64,000 bases of DNA from Brachyhypopomus gauderio (Eukaryota > Chordata > Actinopteri > Gymnotiformes > Hypopomidae): assembly GCF_052324685.1 (NCBI RefSeq), contig NC_135212.1:14331910-14395909 (forward strand), in the 5' to 3' direction. The position numbers and the translations under genes were made by a program. Positions 13,101 through 23,435 of this stretch are shown in pieces (the first letter of the stretch is position 1; every line of letters begins with the position of its first letter). The notes under the pieces were generated by a model that was not told where the DNA came from, did no database searches, and was given only the letters and a program-made list of their open reading frames with translations.

Positions 13101-14594
13101 TCCTGAGTTTCCACCAATAGGCTGGGGGCAAGCGGAGGCTCCTCCTCCTCCACGTGGCTCCCGGGAGACAAGAACTGCCGCACGATTCGCTCCACCTGCG
13201 GCCGAAAGGTGTGGTGGATCTTGGGGTCCACCACCTGGGCCACGATGCGGTCTACGCCCTGTTCCAGCATCCCCGACCTGGCAGGTGTTTAAGAAAACAG
13301 GCTCACTAAATCAGAGGGTTCACTGTAATGACTAAAACCTAAAGGGTCACGTTGAACTGTGACCATGGTTCAAGAATTTCAGGTTTTGAGGATTCACGCA
13401 TCACTCTTATTTTGCCACCCTGGTGATTACCCTATTCGTATATATTCTGTGTGCAAAAGCAAAGACAGGGAGGACTGTCTCAGCACAGAAGGGTTCTTTA
13501 AGTCATTTAGCTGGACCATGTTAACACTGCTGCCACCAAAGCTGGACTTCTTTCTCAGAGAAACTACATTAGTGATGGCCACAATTTCATTATGCCAAAG
13601 CAGTTTTTATTGCTTACAGCAGCTTTAATTGGATAATCAAACAGTCTCCATGTCAAAGCTGTATGTTTAAGGCTTCCCCCTTGAAGCTCCTTTCAACCCT
13701 ATCAAGCACCACTCGGCAACACCTGAACACCAGAGAACTTTAGAAGAGCCTCAGCCTGGACCCCTGGTCTCCCCGTGAGCGCTTACTGCAGCACCAGCTG
13801 TCTGATGTTGTTTCGCAGCTGGTTCTTGTTCAGCTGGGGACTCCAGGTGTGGTTGGACAGGTGGTTGGACACAAAGTTGTCCACTCGCTGCCGCAGGTGC
13901 AGGTACGCGGGCTGAAACGAGACAAGAGTTAGGAACACTATATAAAACACCACCCCCACCTCTACAGCCAAAAGGCTTTGGTTATATATGCGTGTAGCTA
14001 ATATATACACTGGCTACATGACAATGATAAAATGAATGAATTAAAAAATAGTTATAATATTTAGTTAATAGTTAAAGACGAATACAACAGTAACACAAGC
14101 AAGCTAACTGGCTGGCAGGTTCAGTTGTTGAAGTGAGTGACCCACCCCTCTTGCTATTTAACTTCAACACCAACAGTGAAACAACATGTTCGTTGGTCTG
14201 GCTTTGAAGCACTTTAACAGTGTGTCCTCTAACTACCCCAGCTACCCTTGCTACCCCAGTTGTCCCAGTTACCCCTGCTACCCCAGCTACCCTGCTACCC
14301 CAGTTACTCCAACTACCCCAGTTACCCCTGCTACCCCAATTACCTTGCTACCCTGCTACCCCAGTTGCTCCAACTACCCCAGTTGCCCCTGTTACCCCAG
14401 TTGCCCTAGTTACCCCTGCTACCCCAGTTGCCCTAGTTACCCCTGCTACCCCAGTTGCCCTGCTACCGCGTCGTTACCTTTGTGTCCACGTCCGCCATGC
14501 AGTCCCTCCTGAACTGGTCGAACAGACCTTGTGTTTTCAAATGATTGACGATCATGGCGACCAGCTGGGGGTCCCCGGGGGGTAAACCAGACAT
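1759..14594 (-). CDS. bod1l1: BOD1L1, biorientation of chromosomes in cell division 1-like 1 (16 coding exons, 3' end off window)
   Basis: Exons from 5' to 3' on the minus strand: 14478-14594, 13787-13911, 13081-13277, 12417-12866, 11727-11876, 11381-11544, 10943-11039, 10009-10138, 9813-9876, 7609-9675, 7306-7368, 6865-6970, 4133-4212, 3271-3403, 2349-3145, 1759-1837. All have AG/GT borders, and the phases close across every junction, giving about 1606 codons in the window. The start is ATG at 14594 (MSGLPPGDPQ). Exons 1-3 encode the Shg1/BOD1 domain, and exons 4-6 carry the conserved YSLEDSDLEGLSD and YYSDSDDE motifs. The large exon 10 holds RTHSFILDLE and a Lys/Ser-rich tail. The last exon has an AT-hook (RRGRPPK). 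In mammals this protein protects stalled replication forks from resection and works with SETD1A. Exons 1-10 are secure. Exons 11-16 rest on splice phase and composition, because I cannot align them to a known protein. Confidence 0.9.
1842..1906. repeat. (CA)n microsatellite
   Basis: A long CA tract lies immediately upstream (minus strand) of the acceptor of the AT-hook exon at 1837. On the transcript it reads as GU repeats ending at TTCCTCAG, so it forms part of the pyrimidine-tract region of that splice site. Confidence 0.9.
2349..3145 (-). repeat. bod1l1: 33-bp minisatellite that appears to be BOD1L1 exon 15
   Basis: About 24 copies of a 33-bp unit encode an 11-residue repeat, consensus RQRGDVEGQDV, with variants GQKGDVEGQDV, RQGGDVEGRDV and SKRGDVEGQDV. 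The minus-strand frame is open through the whole array. The acceptor TGTGCAG|GTG at 3145 and the donor GACGTG|GTGAGT at 2349 give 797 nt. This length exactly links the phase-1 end of exon 3271-3403 to the phase-0 start of exon 1759-1837. Most copies also carry an internal GAC|GTGAGA, a potential cryptic donor. Coding use is inferred from phase only. Confidence 0.7.
3466..3953. repeat. (CA)n array with CTGTACCGA spacers
   Basis: CA runs of varying length are separated by a regularly recurring cctgtaccga (occasionally cctgcatcga or cctgtatcga). The array lies in the BOD1L1 intron between exons 4133-4212 and 3271-3403. Long open frames in it (Val-Cys or Thr-His repeats) are artefacts of the repeat. 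Confidence 0.92.
4528..6860 (-). mobile_element. L2-type LINE, 5' truncated, in a BOD1L1 intron
   Basis: This is a non-LTR retrotransposon of the CR1/L2 group. The 3' end is the (ATTCA)n tail at 4528-4555, next to the conserved 3' sequence tttataaagcac. The body is one long open frame from about 6847 to 4700 covering the region after the endonuclease, the reverse transcriptase with catalytic YADDTQLYL, and the C-terminal part (SRLDYCNSLY, QNAAARLLTG, LHWLSIKYRV). The endonuclease is missing. The 5' junction is close to the donor of BOD1L1 exon 6865-6970, and I cannot place it to the base. Confidence 0.88.
4700..6847 (-). pseudogene. L2 LINE reverse transcriptase, endonuclease missing but frame open
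   Basis: About 700 codons remain open without a stop or frameshift, which suggests a fairly recent insertion. Reverse transcriptase motifs in order are: TTLSNYRPIS, FRAYHSTESALL, LDLTAAFDTVDH, GLPQGSILGPVLFSLYL, YADDTQLYL and KNLGFIFD. Without the endonuclease and a promoter it cannot move on its own. Reading continues upstream in the same frame into the host exon, so the apparent start is not real. Confidence 0.8.
6865..7129 (-). repeat. bod1l1: Tandem duplicated 5' part of a BOD1L1 exon
   Basis: The 5' part of exon 6865-6970, with its GTCGCAG acceptor and the AVCDVPVINLDPESESQAEV coding stretch, recurs at 7000-7059 and, degraded, at 7089-7129. The period is about 89 bp. The 7000-7059 copy is 60 nt, phase 0 at both ends, with a weak GTTTGT donor, so it could be spliced in without breaking frame. 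The third copy has lost its upstream codons and would not be in frame. Confidence 0.75.
7137..7173. repeat. (CA)n microsatellite
   Basis: This CA tract lies between the duplicated exon cassette and exon 7306-7368 of BOD1L1. Confidence 0.9.
7609..9675 (-). CDS. bod1l1: BOD1L1 large central exon
   Basis: This is a single 2067-nt open exon of 689 codons, in phase 0 at both ends. It starts ETLKPKVAPPKPSKK and contains RTHSFILDLEMGSEEAL, which is diagnostic of BOD1L1, followed by a long Lys/Arg/Ser/Glu-rich disordered stretch and an acidic Ser/Asp-rich part. The donor GAG|GTGGGA at 7609 is preferred over a possible one near 7566 because only it keeps the reading phase into the next exon. The equivalent mammalian exon is much longer, so the fish protein looks shorter in this low-complexity part. 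Confidence 0.9.
7757..7985 (-). repeat. Coding tandem repeat inside BOD1L1 exon 10
   Basis: Four diverged copies of an approximately 54-bp unit encode SVDPDTSVSQSLIPESHL-like 18-residue repeats in frame. The copies differ at a few residues (Pro/Leu, Thr/Met, Pro/Gln). This appears to be a local slippage expansion in a disordered segment. Confidence 0.8.
9918..10008. repeat. (CA)n microsatellite with CCCACA interruptions
   Basis: This tract abuts the donor of BOD1L1 exon 8 at 10009. The donor itself (CG|GTGTGT on the minus strand) is made from the repeat. Confidence 0.88.
10378..10930. repeat. GGTGAT-type trinucleotide/hexanucleotide minisatellite
   Basis: This is an imperfect array of GGTGAT, GGTGGAGAT and GGTGACAGT units in the BOD1L1 intron between exons 7 and 8. 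It is purine/GT-rich on the plus strand, and its open frames in several registers are not genes. Confidence 0.9.
11109..11371. repeat. 23-bp minisatellite
   Basis: About 12 near-identical copies of agactgtagccataatgg plus agatc (23 bp) end ten bases from the donor of BOD1L1 exon 6 (11381). Two copies differ by agatg for agatc. Confidence 0.93.
12896..12928. repeat. (CA)n microsatellite
   Basis: A short CA tract upstream of BOD1L1 exon 4 in intron 3. Confidence 0.85.
14225..14466. repeat. CTACCCCAGTTGCCC-type minisatellite
   Basis: Units of 9-15 bp (ctaccccag, ttacccctg, ttgccctag) repeat up to the donor of BOD1L1 exon 1. The array is intronic and has no coding sense. Confidence 0.85.
14478..14594 (-). 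CDS. bod1l1: BOD1L1 coding exon 1
   Basis: This exon encodes 39 residues from the ATG at 14592-14594 and ends in phase 0 at a GTAACG donor. It contains the conserved helix VNHLKTQGLFDQFRRDC, typical of the BOD1/FAM44 N-terminus (Shg1 domain). It lies about 300 bp from the tRNA-Leu gene on the same strand, so the BOD1L1 promoter is squeezed between them. Confidence 0.93.
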
Positions 14595-14897
14595 CGCGGG
14601 GTGTTTGGACCAGTTGACCGTTAGAGGATCTTCATCCAGTCGCGGTCAGACACGGTGCAGACCCGCCACCAAAGTGTTTAGATCGCGCTGTGGATGACTG
14701 CCCCGGAAGTGAATCTTTCATAAAGGAAGTAGAAAGACCCTACAGCGGTCTCTCTTCTACAACAGCGCCCTCTAGCGAACATGCGCGTCACGTTGATTTA
14801 TATTAAAGTAGCTATCAAACGCTGCCCACGCGGTTAGCTCAGTTATTACTGTGATTGATAACTCAAATAAATGTGAGTTCATGCAAACAACTTGTGG

Positions 14898-14902
14898 AAA
14901 AA
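14898..14902 (-). terminator. Pol III terminator of tRNA-Leu
   Basis: A TTTTT run on the minus strand begins six bases past the tRNA 3' end, as expected for RNA polymerase III termination. Confidence 0.75.
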
Positions 14903-14907
14903 CGTTG

Positions 14908-14989
14908 TGGCAGCGGTGGGATTCGAACCCACGCCCCCGAAGAGACTGGAGCCTTAATCCAGCGCCTTAGACCGCTCGGCCACGCTACC
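14908..14989 (-). tRNA. tRNA-Leu (anticodon AAG)
   Basis: This 82-nt gene folds as a class II tRNA with a long variable arm (CAGTCTCTTCGGGGGCG region). The anticodon stem CTGGA/TCCAG closes the loop TTAAGGC, so the anticodon is AAG and reads CUU/CUC leucine codons. The A box (TGGCCGAGCGG) and B box (GGTTCGAATCC) are intact. The acceptor stem pairs GGTAGCG with CGCTGCC (one G-T pair), and the discriminator base is A. There is no intron, and a T-run terminator follows. It appears functional. Confidence 0.96.
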
Positions 14990-15036
14990 GACGAAACATC
15001 CGCCTGGAGACGGATACGGACACACAAACACACGTC

Positions 15037-16405
15037 CTATACAATACATACATTATACATGTACTATTATACAATAAATACATTATACACGTCCTATTAT
15101 ACAATAAACACATTATACACGTCCTATTATACAATCAATACATTATACATGTACTATTATACAATAAATACATTATACACGTCCTATTATACAATAAACA
15201 CATTATACACGCCCTATTATACAATAAATACATTATACATGTACTATTATACAAAAAACACATTATACACGTCCTATTATACAATAAATACATTATACAC
15301 GTCCTATTATACAATAAATACATTATACACGTACTATTATACAATAAATACATTATACACGTCCTGTTATACAATAAATACATTATACACGCCCTGTTAT
15401 ACAATAAATACATTATACATGTCCTATTATACAATACATACATTATACATGTACTATTATACAATAAACACATTATACACGTCCTATTATACAATAAATA
15501 CATTATACACGTCCTATTATACAATACATACATTATACATGTACTATTATACAATAAATACATTATACACGTCCTATTATACAATAAACACATTATACAC
15601 GCCCTATTATACAATAAATACATTATACATGTACTATTATACAATAAATACATTATACACGTCCTATTATACAATAAACACATTATACACGTCCTATTAT
15701 ACAATCAATACATTATACATGTACTATTATACAATAAATACATTATACACGTCCTATTATACAATAAACACATTATACACGCCCTATTATACAATAAATA
15801 CATTATACATGTACTATTATACAAAAAACACATTATACACGTCCTATTATACAATAAATACATTATACACGTCCTATTATACAATAAATACATTATACAT
15901 GTACTATTATACAATAAATACATTATACACGTCCTGTTATACAATAAACACATTATACACGCCCTGTTATACAATAAATACATTATACATGTCCTATTAT
16001 ACAATACATACATTATACATGTACTATTATACAATAAACACATTATACACGTCCTATTATACAATAAATACATTATACACGTCCTATTATACAATACATA
16101 CATTATACATGTACTATTATACAATAAATACATTATACACGTCCTATTATACAATAAACACATTATGCATGTCCTATTATACAATAAACACATTATACAT
16201 GTACTATTATACGCTATAAAATTATACATGTATAATTTACATGTAAATTATACAATAAATACGTTATACATGTCCTATTATATGCTATACAAATTATATG
16301 TCCTATTATACAATAAATACATTATACCTGTTCTTTTATACACTATACTCTAAACACATTATACATGTTCTATTATACACTATACACATACACGTTCTAT
16401 TATAC
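15037..16405. repeat. 30-bp AT-rich minisatellite with 570-bp higher-order unit
   Basis: About 45 copies of a 30-bp unit (attatacacgtcctattata + caataaatac) are present. Marker variants recur exactly 570 bp apart: acaatcaata at 15131 and 15701, and acaaaaaaca at 15251 and 15821. This shows that a block of 19 units was duplicated as a whole. The array decays at the right end. Open frames on both strands are a by-product of the 30-bp period. Confidence 0.95.
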
Positions 16406-16414
16406 ACTATACAC

Positions 16415-16900
16415 CAGGGATGGACAACTTCCATGATAAAGAGGGCCAAAAAATTTTCAGCACTATTATTGGAGGGCCACATGACCACGCACTTCAAATA
16501 ATTGGATATGAAAGACAATACAAATTATTCTCAATAAGAACACATTTTAAATCAATTCAGATCTGTATGTTTATTGCACGAACATACATCTATTTTCTGT
16601 ATATAAATGCATTAACATGTCCTTAGCAACAAAGACAAAACATTTGCTTAATAAAAAAGTACAAAAAGGAATTTGAACTCATAAAGACACGTATGGATTT
16701 TAATATTGGTAAACGTTAGCCAACTTAAGTGAATGAAACGTTTACACGCGGCTATGTAATATTACTCCGAGATTATTCTCATAAAGGAAAAAACATGTCC
16801 TTATTTCGGATTTATTAAGTTCATATAATAGACGAGGTTCTAGGGGGGAACGTTTATTTAAAATCCGTTCCCCTGCCATATTTACTTTACTGTACACAGT
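16415..16900. mobile_element. Probable hAT-type element end
   Basis: The sequence ccagggatggacaacttcc followed by gagggcca and ggagggccac is the kind of terminal sequence found on fish hAT (Charlie-like) elements. No transposase and no matching right end were found, so the right border is a guess. Confidence 0.4.
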
Positions 16901-17246
16901 GAGGATGCACTACTGGTGTGAGTGAAACGTATTCACTAATAATTAAAACAAGCTTTGATTCATTTCAGTGAGTGTAAGAGACCAGCTTCTGTAGGGGGGG
17001 AACATTTTTAGACAGGTGAAAAATCTCTCCCATACAAAGTGCAGAAAAGTATTTTTCAATACATGTAATAAGGGTAAACATGCGTACCTTTAATCAGTAC
17101 AACAAATTACTGACATTTTTACATTCAAATACATGCTGTGCATACGTAGACTTTATCCAGTTGTGGTATTTTCACACAGCTGGTATTGAACCACCTTCCA
17201 CATCTGTCACAAGCAATGTGTGTAGGATATTCATTTGTTGAAAGTC

Positions 17247-17358
17247 ATGTTCAAAATAAAACATCACGCCAATTCTTTGATATGTCTGACATTATTACTT
17301 ACCCACAAAGTTTCTGCAGTTGACTCACGTGCTTCCATCTCACCACAGAAGTGACATA
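17247..17358. repeat. Left arm of a 112-bp inverted repeat
   Basis: The reverse complement of this stretch matches 20139-20251 nearly base for base (shared core: cactcacgtgcttccatctc region, ttgggtaagtaataatgtca). The two arms are 2.8 kb apart and probably are two opposite-strand copies of one unidentified repeat. Confidence 0.8.
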
Positions 17359-17879
17359 GCTATTTACATATTCACAAAGCGCGCACTCAACAAAAAATAA
17401 AACAGTATTAAACAAACTCGTTTTAGTCAGAGTATCGTGATCAATGACTGCAAAGTCATATGGATCTCACATAGCCTTACACTAGCCTGCTCTCCGGGAT
17501 AGTAAAAACATCCCTTTTAGGCTAGTTGCACCTTGTTATATTTGATCAGCCCCTCCCCAAGAATATTCCATTGACGTAATGGGTAATACATGGACAATGA
17601 ATATAAAACATTCCAATTTAAATCAATACATATTTAGATAAACATATTTGATTACTTCATAGCATGTCATGACTTCTCTCTCTGCATCTCCTTTTCATTT
17701 TACATACGCACATCATTTCCATTTTGTACATTTTATGTATATCTCTCCTCTTCTGCAGAGGTTATACCAGTCCAGGTGAGTAAAAGCCTGAGTCCTGAAC
17801 ATCTTATTCTTTTGGCCCACCAGGTGCAGACTAGTCACAGGTAAGTATAAGCATAATATGTCCATATATTTTAACCTTT

Positions 17880-18910
17880 ATGGGTGATGTGTATGTCTAC
17901 ATCATCACGCTGTCAGCAGTGTCCAGAGCATGAAACAGATACCAGGAGACAGGCCAGTACACCAGGAGACATGGAGGGGGCCGTAGGAGAGCAACAACCC
18001 AGCAGCAGGACCACTACCTCCTCCTTTGTGTAAGGAGGAACAGGAGGAGCTGTGCCAGAACCTTGCAAAATGACCTCCAGCAGGCCACTAATATCCATGT
18101 TTCTGCTCAAACCATTAGAAACAGACTCCATGTGGGTGGTATGAGGACCCAACGTCCACAAGTGGGGCTTACGCTTACAGCCCAACACCGTGCAGGGCGA
18201 CTGGCATTTGCCAGAGAACACCAAGATTAGCACCATTGGTGCCCTGTGCTCTTCACGGATGAGAGCAGGTTCACACTGAGCACGTGACAGACATGACAGA
18301 ATCTGGAGATGCCGTGGAGAATGTGCTGCTGCCTGCAACATCCTCCAGCACGACCGGTTTGAGAGTGGGTGAGTAATTGTGTGGGGAAGCATTTTTTGGA
18401 GGGCCACACAGACCTCCATGTGCTAGCCAGAGGTACCCACACTACCATTAGGTACCGAGATCCTCAGACCCTCAGACTCAGATTGTGAGATCATATGCTG
18501 GTGAGTGGGCTCTGGGTTTCATTTGATGCATGAAAATGCTGGGCCTCCTGTGGATAATGTGTGTCAGCACTTCCTGCATGATGAAGGCATTGATGCTATG
18601 GACTGGCCTGCCCGTTCCCCAGACCTGAATCCAATCAAGCACAGCTGGGACATCATGTCTCGCTCCATCCACCAACGTCACGTTGCACCACAGACTGTCC
18701 AGGAGTTGGCGGATGCTTTAGTCCAGGTCTGGGAGGAGATCCCTCAGGAGAACATCTTCCACCTCATCAGGAGCATGCCCAGGAGTTGTAGGGAGGTCAT
18801 ACAGGCACGTGGAGGCCACACACACAACTGAGCCTCATTTTAACTTGTCTTTTGATTTTGAGTATGCTTCCAAATCCAGACCTCCATGGGATGATTTGAT
18901 TTACATTGAT
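17880..18910 (+). pseudogene. Degenerate Tc1-like transposase
   Basis: Plus-strand frames show the C-terminal catalytic block MDWPARSPDLNPIKHSWDIM at about 18597-18656, where the usual Glu of NPIE is Lys. The following DNA is RSIHQR...PQTVQELADAL, ending at 18831. Upstream DNA at about 18115-18300 keeps helix-turn-helix and central remnants in several frames. Many stops and shifts, plus loss of the catalytic Glu, mark it as long dead. Ends were not located. Confidence 0.75.
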
Positions 18911-18944
18911 AATTTTTTGTTACTTTGTTCTTAATGAATTCCAC

Positions 18945-21900
18945 TATATAATCTTCATCTTCTTTCGGCAATTCCCATTTAGGGGTAGCCACAGCAGATC
19001 AAACTCCTCCATCTGGCCCTGTCCTGAGTGTCCTCCACTGACACACCAACCACTCTCATATCCTCTACCACTGCATCCATAAACCTCCTCTTAGGTCTAC
19101 CTCTCCTCCTCTTGCCTGGAAGTTCCATCCTCAAGACCCTCCTACCAATATACCTCTCCTACCTCCTCTGTACATGTCCAAACCATCTCAATCTCGCTTC
19201 TCTAACTTTATCTCCAAAACATGCTACATGTGCTGATCCTCTAATAAACTCATTTCTGATCCTATCCTTCCTCGTCACTCCAAATGAGAATCTCAACATC
19301 TTCATCTCAGACACCTCCATCTCCCTCACCTGTCTCTTTGTCAGTGCCACTGTCTCCAGTCCATACAACATAGCAGCTCTCACTACTGTCCTATAGATCT
19401 TTCCTTTCATTCTAGCAGACACCTCTCTATCACAGATCACCCCAGACTCTTTATGCCATCCACACCACCCTGCCTGCACTCTCTTCTTTACCTCTCTTTC
19501 ACTTCCTCCATTACTCTGTACCCTCAACCCTAAAAGTAGGGTAAACTCGTCAACCTTCACCAAATCAACTCCTTGTAACTGGACCTGTCCACCGTCTGCC
19601 CTCTCATTCACACACATGTACTGTTTTACTCCTGCTCACTTTCATTCCCCTGTTCTCCAAAGCATATCTCCATCTTTCCAAGCTCACCTCCACCTGCTCC
19701 CTACTCTCACTACAGATCACAATGTCATCAGCAAACATCATAGTCCAAGGGGACTCCTGCCTAACCTCGTCCGTCAGTCTGTCCATGACAATTGCGAACA
19801 GGAAGGGACTCAGGGCTGATCCCTGATGTAGTCCTACCCCCACTTTTACCCAGTCTGGCATGTGGTGGTAAATTGGTACACAGTTAAATGTATTTTCAAT
19901 TACGACTAGGGCGAAGGAATTACATGTACACATTTTTAATGACCTGGCGATAGTTGGAATGTGCAATGTTTAAATATAGTTTATGTTTCATGCACATTCA
20001 TATGCACATGTTTAAATCAATCATATTCTCATAAGATAAACTATTAACAATGAAGATTAATTGTGTTGCAAATATTCGAAATATATATGGGCATTAAAAA
20101 AGTTTATTTCATTAGACGACATTAGCAGCCTATGTCACTTCTGTGGGGAGATGGAAGCACGTGAGTCAACTGCAGAAACTTTGTGGGTAAGTAATAATGT
20201 CAGACATATCAAAGAATTGGCGTGATGTTTTATTTTGAACATAAAATGTATGTTTTATGTTCTGATGTAGCCCTACCGCACATCTCACTGCTGTCACACT
20301 GTTCGCATACATATCCTGCACTACCCTCACATACTTTTCTGTTACTCCTGACTTCCTCATACAATACCACAACTCCTGTCTCGGTACTCTATCATAAGTA
20401 CCGAGACAGAACAAACACACAATGTAACTCCTTCTGTCCTTCCCTATACTTCTCCATTCTGACCTTCCAAGATTCTGTTAAATAACCCAGTCAAAAACTC
20501 CACTGCTGTCTCTCACAAACATTTCCATGCCTCCACTGGAATATCATCCGGTTCAACTGCCTTACCACACTTCATTCTCCGAATTGCAGCAAGACACTCT
20601 CCTCGCCAGACAACACATTTCCATCTTTATCCTTTATCATCCTAACCTGCTGCACATCCTGCCCATCACGGTTTCTCTGTCTGGCCAATCTGTATAGATC
20701 CTTTTCCCCTTCCTTAGTGTCCAACTTCTCATACAGCTTGCTATATGCATTCTCTTTAGATTCTGCCACTGCTCTCTTTGCCTTGCGACACATCTCCTTG
20801 TACCTCTGTCTACTTTCTTCATCTCGCTGAAAATCCCAATTCTTTTTAGCCAACCGCTTTCCTCTCAAACTTTCCTGAACTTCCTCATTCCACCACCACA
20901 ACTCATTGTCTATCTTCCTCTGTCCAGAGGTCACACCAAGTACCTTCCTAGCCACATCCCTCACTGCATTTGAAGTCTCATCCCATGTATCCAGAACACC
21001 ACCACCATTACCCAGTACCTGCCTCACCTCATCCCTGAATTTTACATCACAGTCCTCATCCTTTAACTTCCACCACCTGATCTTAGGTTCCGCTCTCACT
21101 CTCTTCCTCTTCTTCACCTCCAAATCCATCCTATGCTGTTTAGCTACACTCTCCCCTGGTAACACCTTGCAATCACTAACCTATTTCATGTTTCGTCTCC
21201 TACAGAGGATATAGTTGACCTGTGTGCATCTTCCCCCACTCTTATACGTTACCCTGTACTCTTCCTTTTTCTTAAAGTAAGTGTTAACTACAGCCATCTT
21301 TATCCTTTTAGCAAAATCTACCACCATTTGTCCTTCTGTATTCTTTTCTTTAACACCATATCTACCCAACACCTCATCACCACTGTTCCCTCCACCAACA
21401 TGTCCATTTAAATCTGCTCCAATAACCACTCTCTCTTTTTTAGGAACCTGCAAAACAACTTCATCTAACTCTCTCCAGAATTCTTCTTTCTCCTCCACAT
21501 CACAACCTACCTGAGGAGCATAAGCACTGATGACATTCATCATCACCCCATCAATCTCTAACTTTACACAGATCACCCTGTCACTTACTCTCTTTACTCC
21601 ACTAACCTCTTACTAAACTCATGCTTCAGGATTACCCCTACTCCATTTCTCTTTCTGTCTACACCATGATTTAATAGTTTGAAGCCACCACCAATGCTCC
21701 TGGCCTTGCTCCCCTTCCACTTGGTCTCCTGTACACACAGTATATCTATCTTCCTCCTCTCCATCGCATCAACTAGCTCTCTCCCTTTACCTGTCATAGA
21801 GCCCACATTCAACGTACCAACTCTAACCTCCACCTTCCTGCTCTGCCTCCTCTCCTTCATCCCGTATGGAATTTCTATTTTTGATCTGCATCATTTGATT

Positions 21901-21990
21901 TGGCGCAGTTTTTACACCGGATGCCCTTCCTGACGCAACCCTCCCTATTTATCCGGGCTTGGGACAGGCACTAAAATACACTGGTGTGTG
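18945..21990 (-). mobile_element. RTE-type LINE, decayed
   Basis: This is a non-LTR retrotransposon on the minus strand. Its 3' end near 18950 has the tail ttcggcaattcccatttagg typical of fish RTE/Expander copies. The 5' end near 21900-21990 has tacaccggatgcccttcctg. Pieces from N to C are: apurinic endonuclease (21594-21860, TLNVGSMTGKGREL, CVQETKWKG; 21181-21576, IGADLNGHVGG), linker (20572-21165), then reverse transcriptase (20264-20420, YDRVPRQELW; 19604-19860, FADDIVICS) and the C-terminal block (19159-19617, FGHVQRR). Frameshifts and an insertion break it. Confidence 0.88.
19866..20262. mobile_element. Insertion inside the RTE reverse transcriptase
   Basis: The reverse transcriptase reading is interrupted between the block ending TAVRCAVGLHQ and the block starting DWVKVGVGLHQGSALSPF. 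The roughly 400-bp intruder is AT-rich, has no coding sense, and contains the right arm (20139-20251) of the inverted repeat shared with 17247-17358. It is therefore a copy of the same unidentified repeat. Confidence 0.6.
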
Positions 21991-22079
21991 CACCCTAGTG
22001 GCTAGGTTCTATATAACCTCTAGATATAAACAGATAATATGTTTGCCAACTTTATCAGAACTTGAAGTTATGATTCAAA

Positions 22080-23010
22080 ATTTAGAAAGGAGGGGACAAA
22101 AAAGTTTGCTTATAGCACAGAATCAGTGAGAAAATTGATGAGGTTGATTGAGGAAAGCACAGAAACAAATAGTAAATACAAGGTTTTGATTACTTCAATA
22201 TAAGTGGTTAATGAGGATATACTGTGTATGACACCTATTAAACTCCAGCATATGTCAATATACCAACCAGTTTTCCAGATATTTGTACTAAGTGTATGAA
22301 TGAGCCGGGTCATACACTTTCACTGTTTATGGGAATGTATAACAATACGGTTTTTGGAGAAATGTTGTAAATACCTGTTGGGTGTGTTCATGTGTAAAAT
22401 TTCATTGAATACCAAACTGTTTGGAATAGACCAGAAAGACTTTTTACAAACACCAAAACAATGCCTGGCACTGGACTTTGAACATCTTCAGGCCAGGAGG
22501 GCTGTAGCCAGAGCCGGAGTGGTTAATCGGGAGATTCGGGAGGATTCCCGATGGGCTGGCACATACCAATCTCTAGTTTGGGCCGATTATGAGGGAAAAA
22601 TTATTTTGGGTCGGATTTGGGCATGAAACTCCCGGGCTGAAAAAGGGGTCCACTCCGGCCACTTGGAAGGTCCTACACTGAGACTGTGGATGAGGGAGCT
22701 CTCAAACTATCGGACCAGTGAGGTTGTAAGAGACAAGAGGGTTTTGACAGTCTTTGGGAACCATAAATGATTATGATGACGGATGAATGTTGTAAACCTC
22801 AATTAATGTGAATTTTGAAAGAGTATCAACATTGTAGATGTTTTATGTATCTATTTATTTCTCTTTATTATAATTATTATATATTTTTATTATTAGCTTT
22901 TTCATTCTATTGATACCAAATGGTAATGTGTGTGGGGTTGTACAAGTCTGATGTAGGCCTATAGTTGTATTGTTGTTTTGTCAATAAAGATACTTTGAAA
23001 TAAGAAAAAA
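22080..23010 (+). mobile_element. L1/Tx1-like LINE 3' remnant
   Basis: Plus-strand fragments at 22270-22500 resemble the C-terminal Cys/His segment of L1-group LINEs (DICTKCMNEPGHTF then LWECITIRFLEKC). The remnant ends with AATAAAG near 22982 and an A-rich tail. It is interrupted by a small inverted-repeat element at 22511-22661. Confidence 0.5.
22511..22661. mobile_element. Small inverted-repeat element (MITE)
   Basis: The 10-bp terminal repeats gccggagtgg (22513-22522) and ccactccggc (22650-22659) bound about 150 bp without coding sense, nested in the L1-like remnant. No target duplication could be fixed. Confidence 0.55.
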
Positions 23011-23435
23011 CAAAGTGTCTATAATATTACAATAATACACATGAATAAAAAATGCATATAAATATTGCATGCATCCAAGTGTCAGGTGCGGCATTCAAAC
23101 CTGGGCCTTTGTGTATGCAGCTAATAGAAACCAATATAATGCAACATTTTAAGGTACATTTTAAGGTACAACAAAGTTGTATTTTATGGGTAGAATCTGG
23201 TAGAAGGTGCCTCCAAGTCTCACTTTTTCTCTCATTTTTTCTTTTCCTCCCCCACCCCCCAATCCCCTTCTTTGATGGACTATCCCACATGAGTAGACTG
23301 GATAGGCCATAATTCACGAAATTTACTAATTATGTTACATAAATTATTGTGCAACGCTGTTCCCATCATACTGCTTCAGACTGCAGTTGTGACCGAGCTC
23401 TTGTTGAGTTATTTTGAAACATGACCTTAGACCAG

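Noticed and set aside
14855-16219. Plus-strand 454-codon open frame and two long minus-strand frames
   Set aside because: The 30-bp period keeps several frames open. The frame also runs through the antisense of the tRNA gene.
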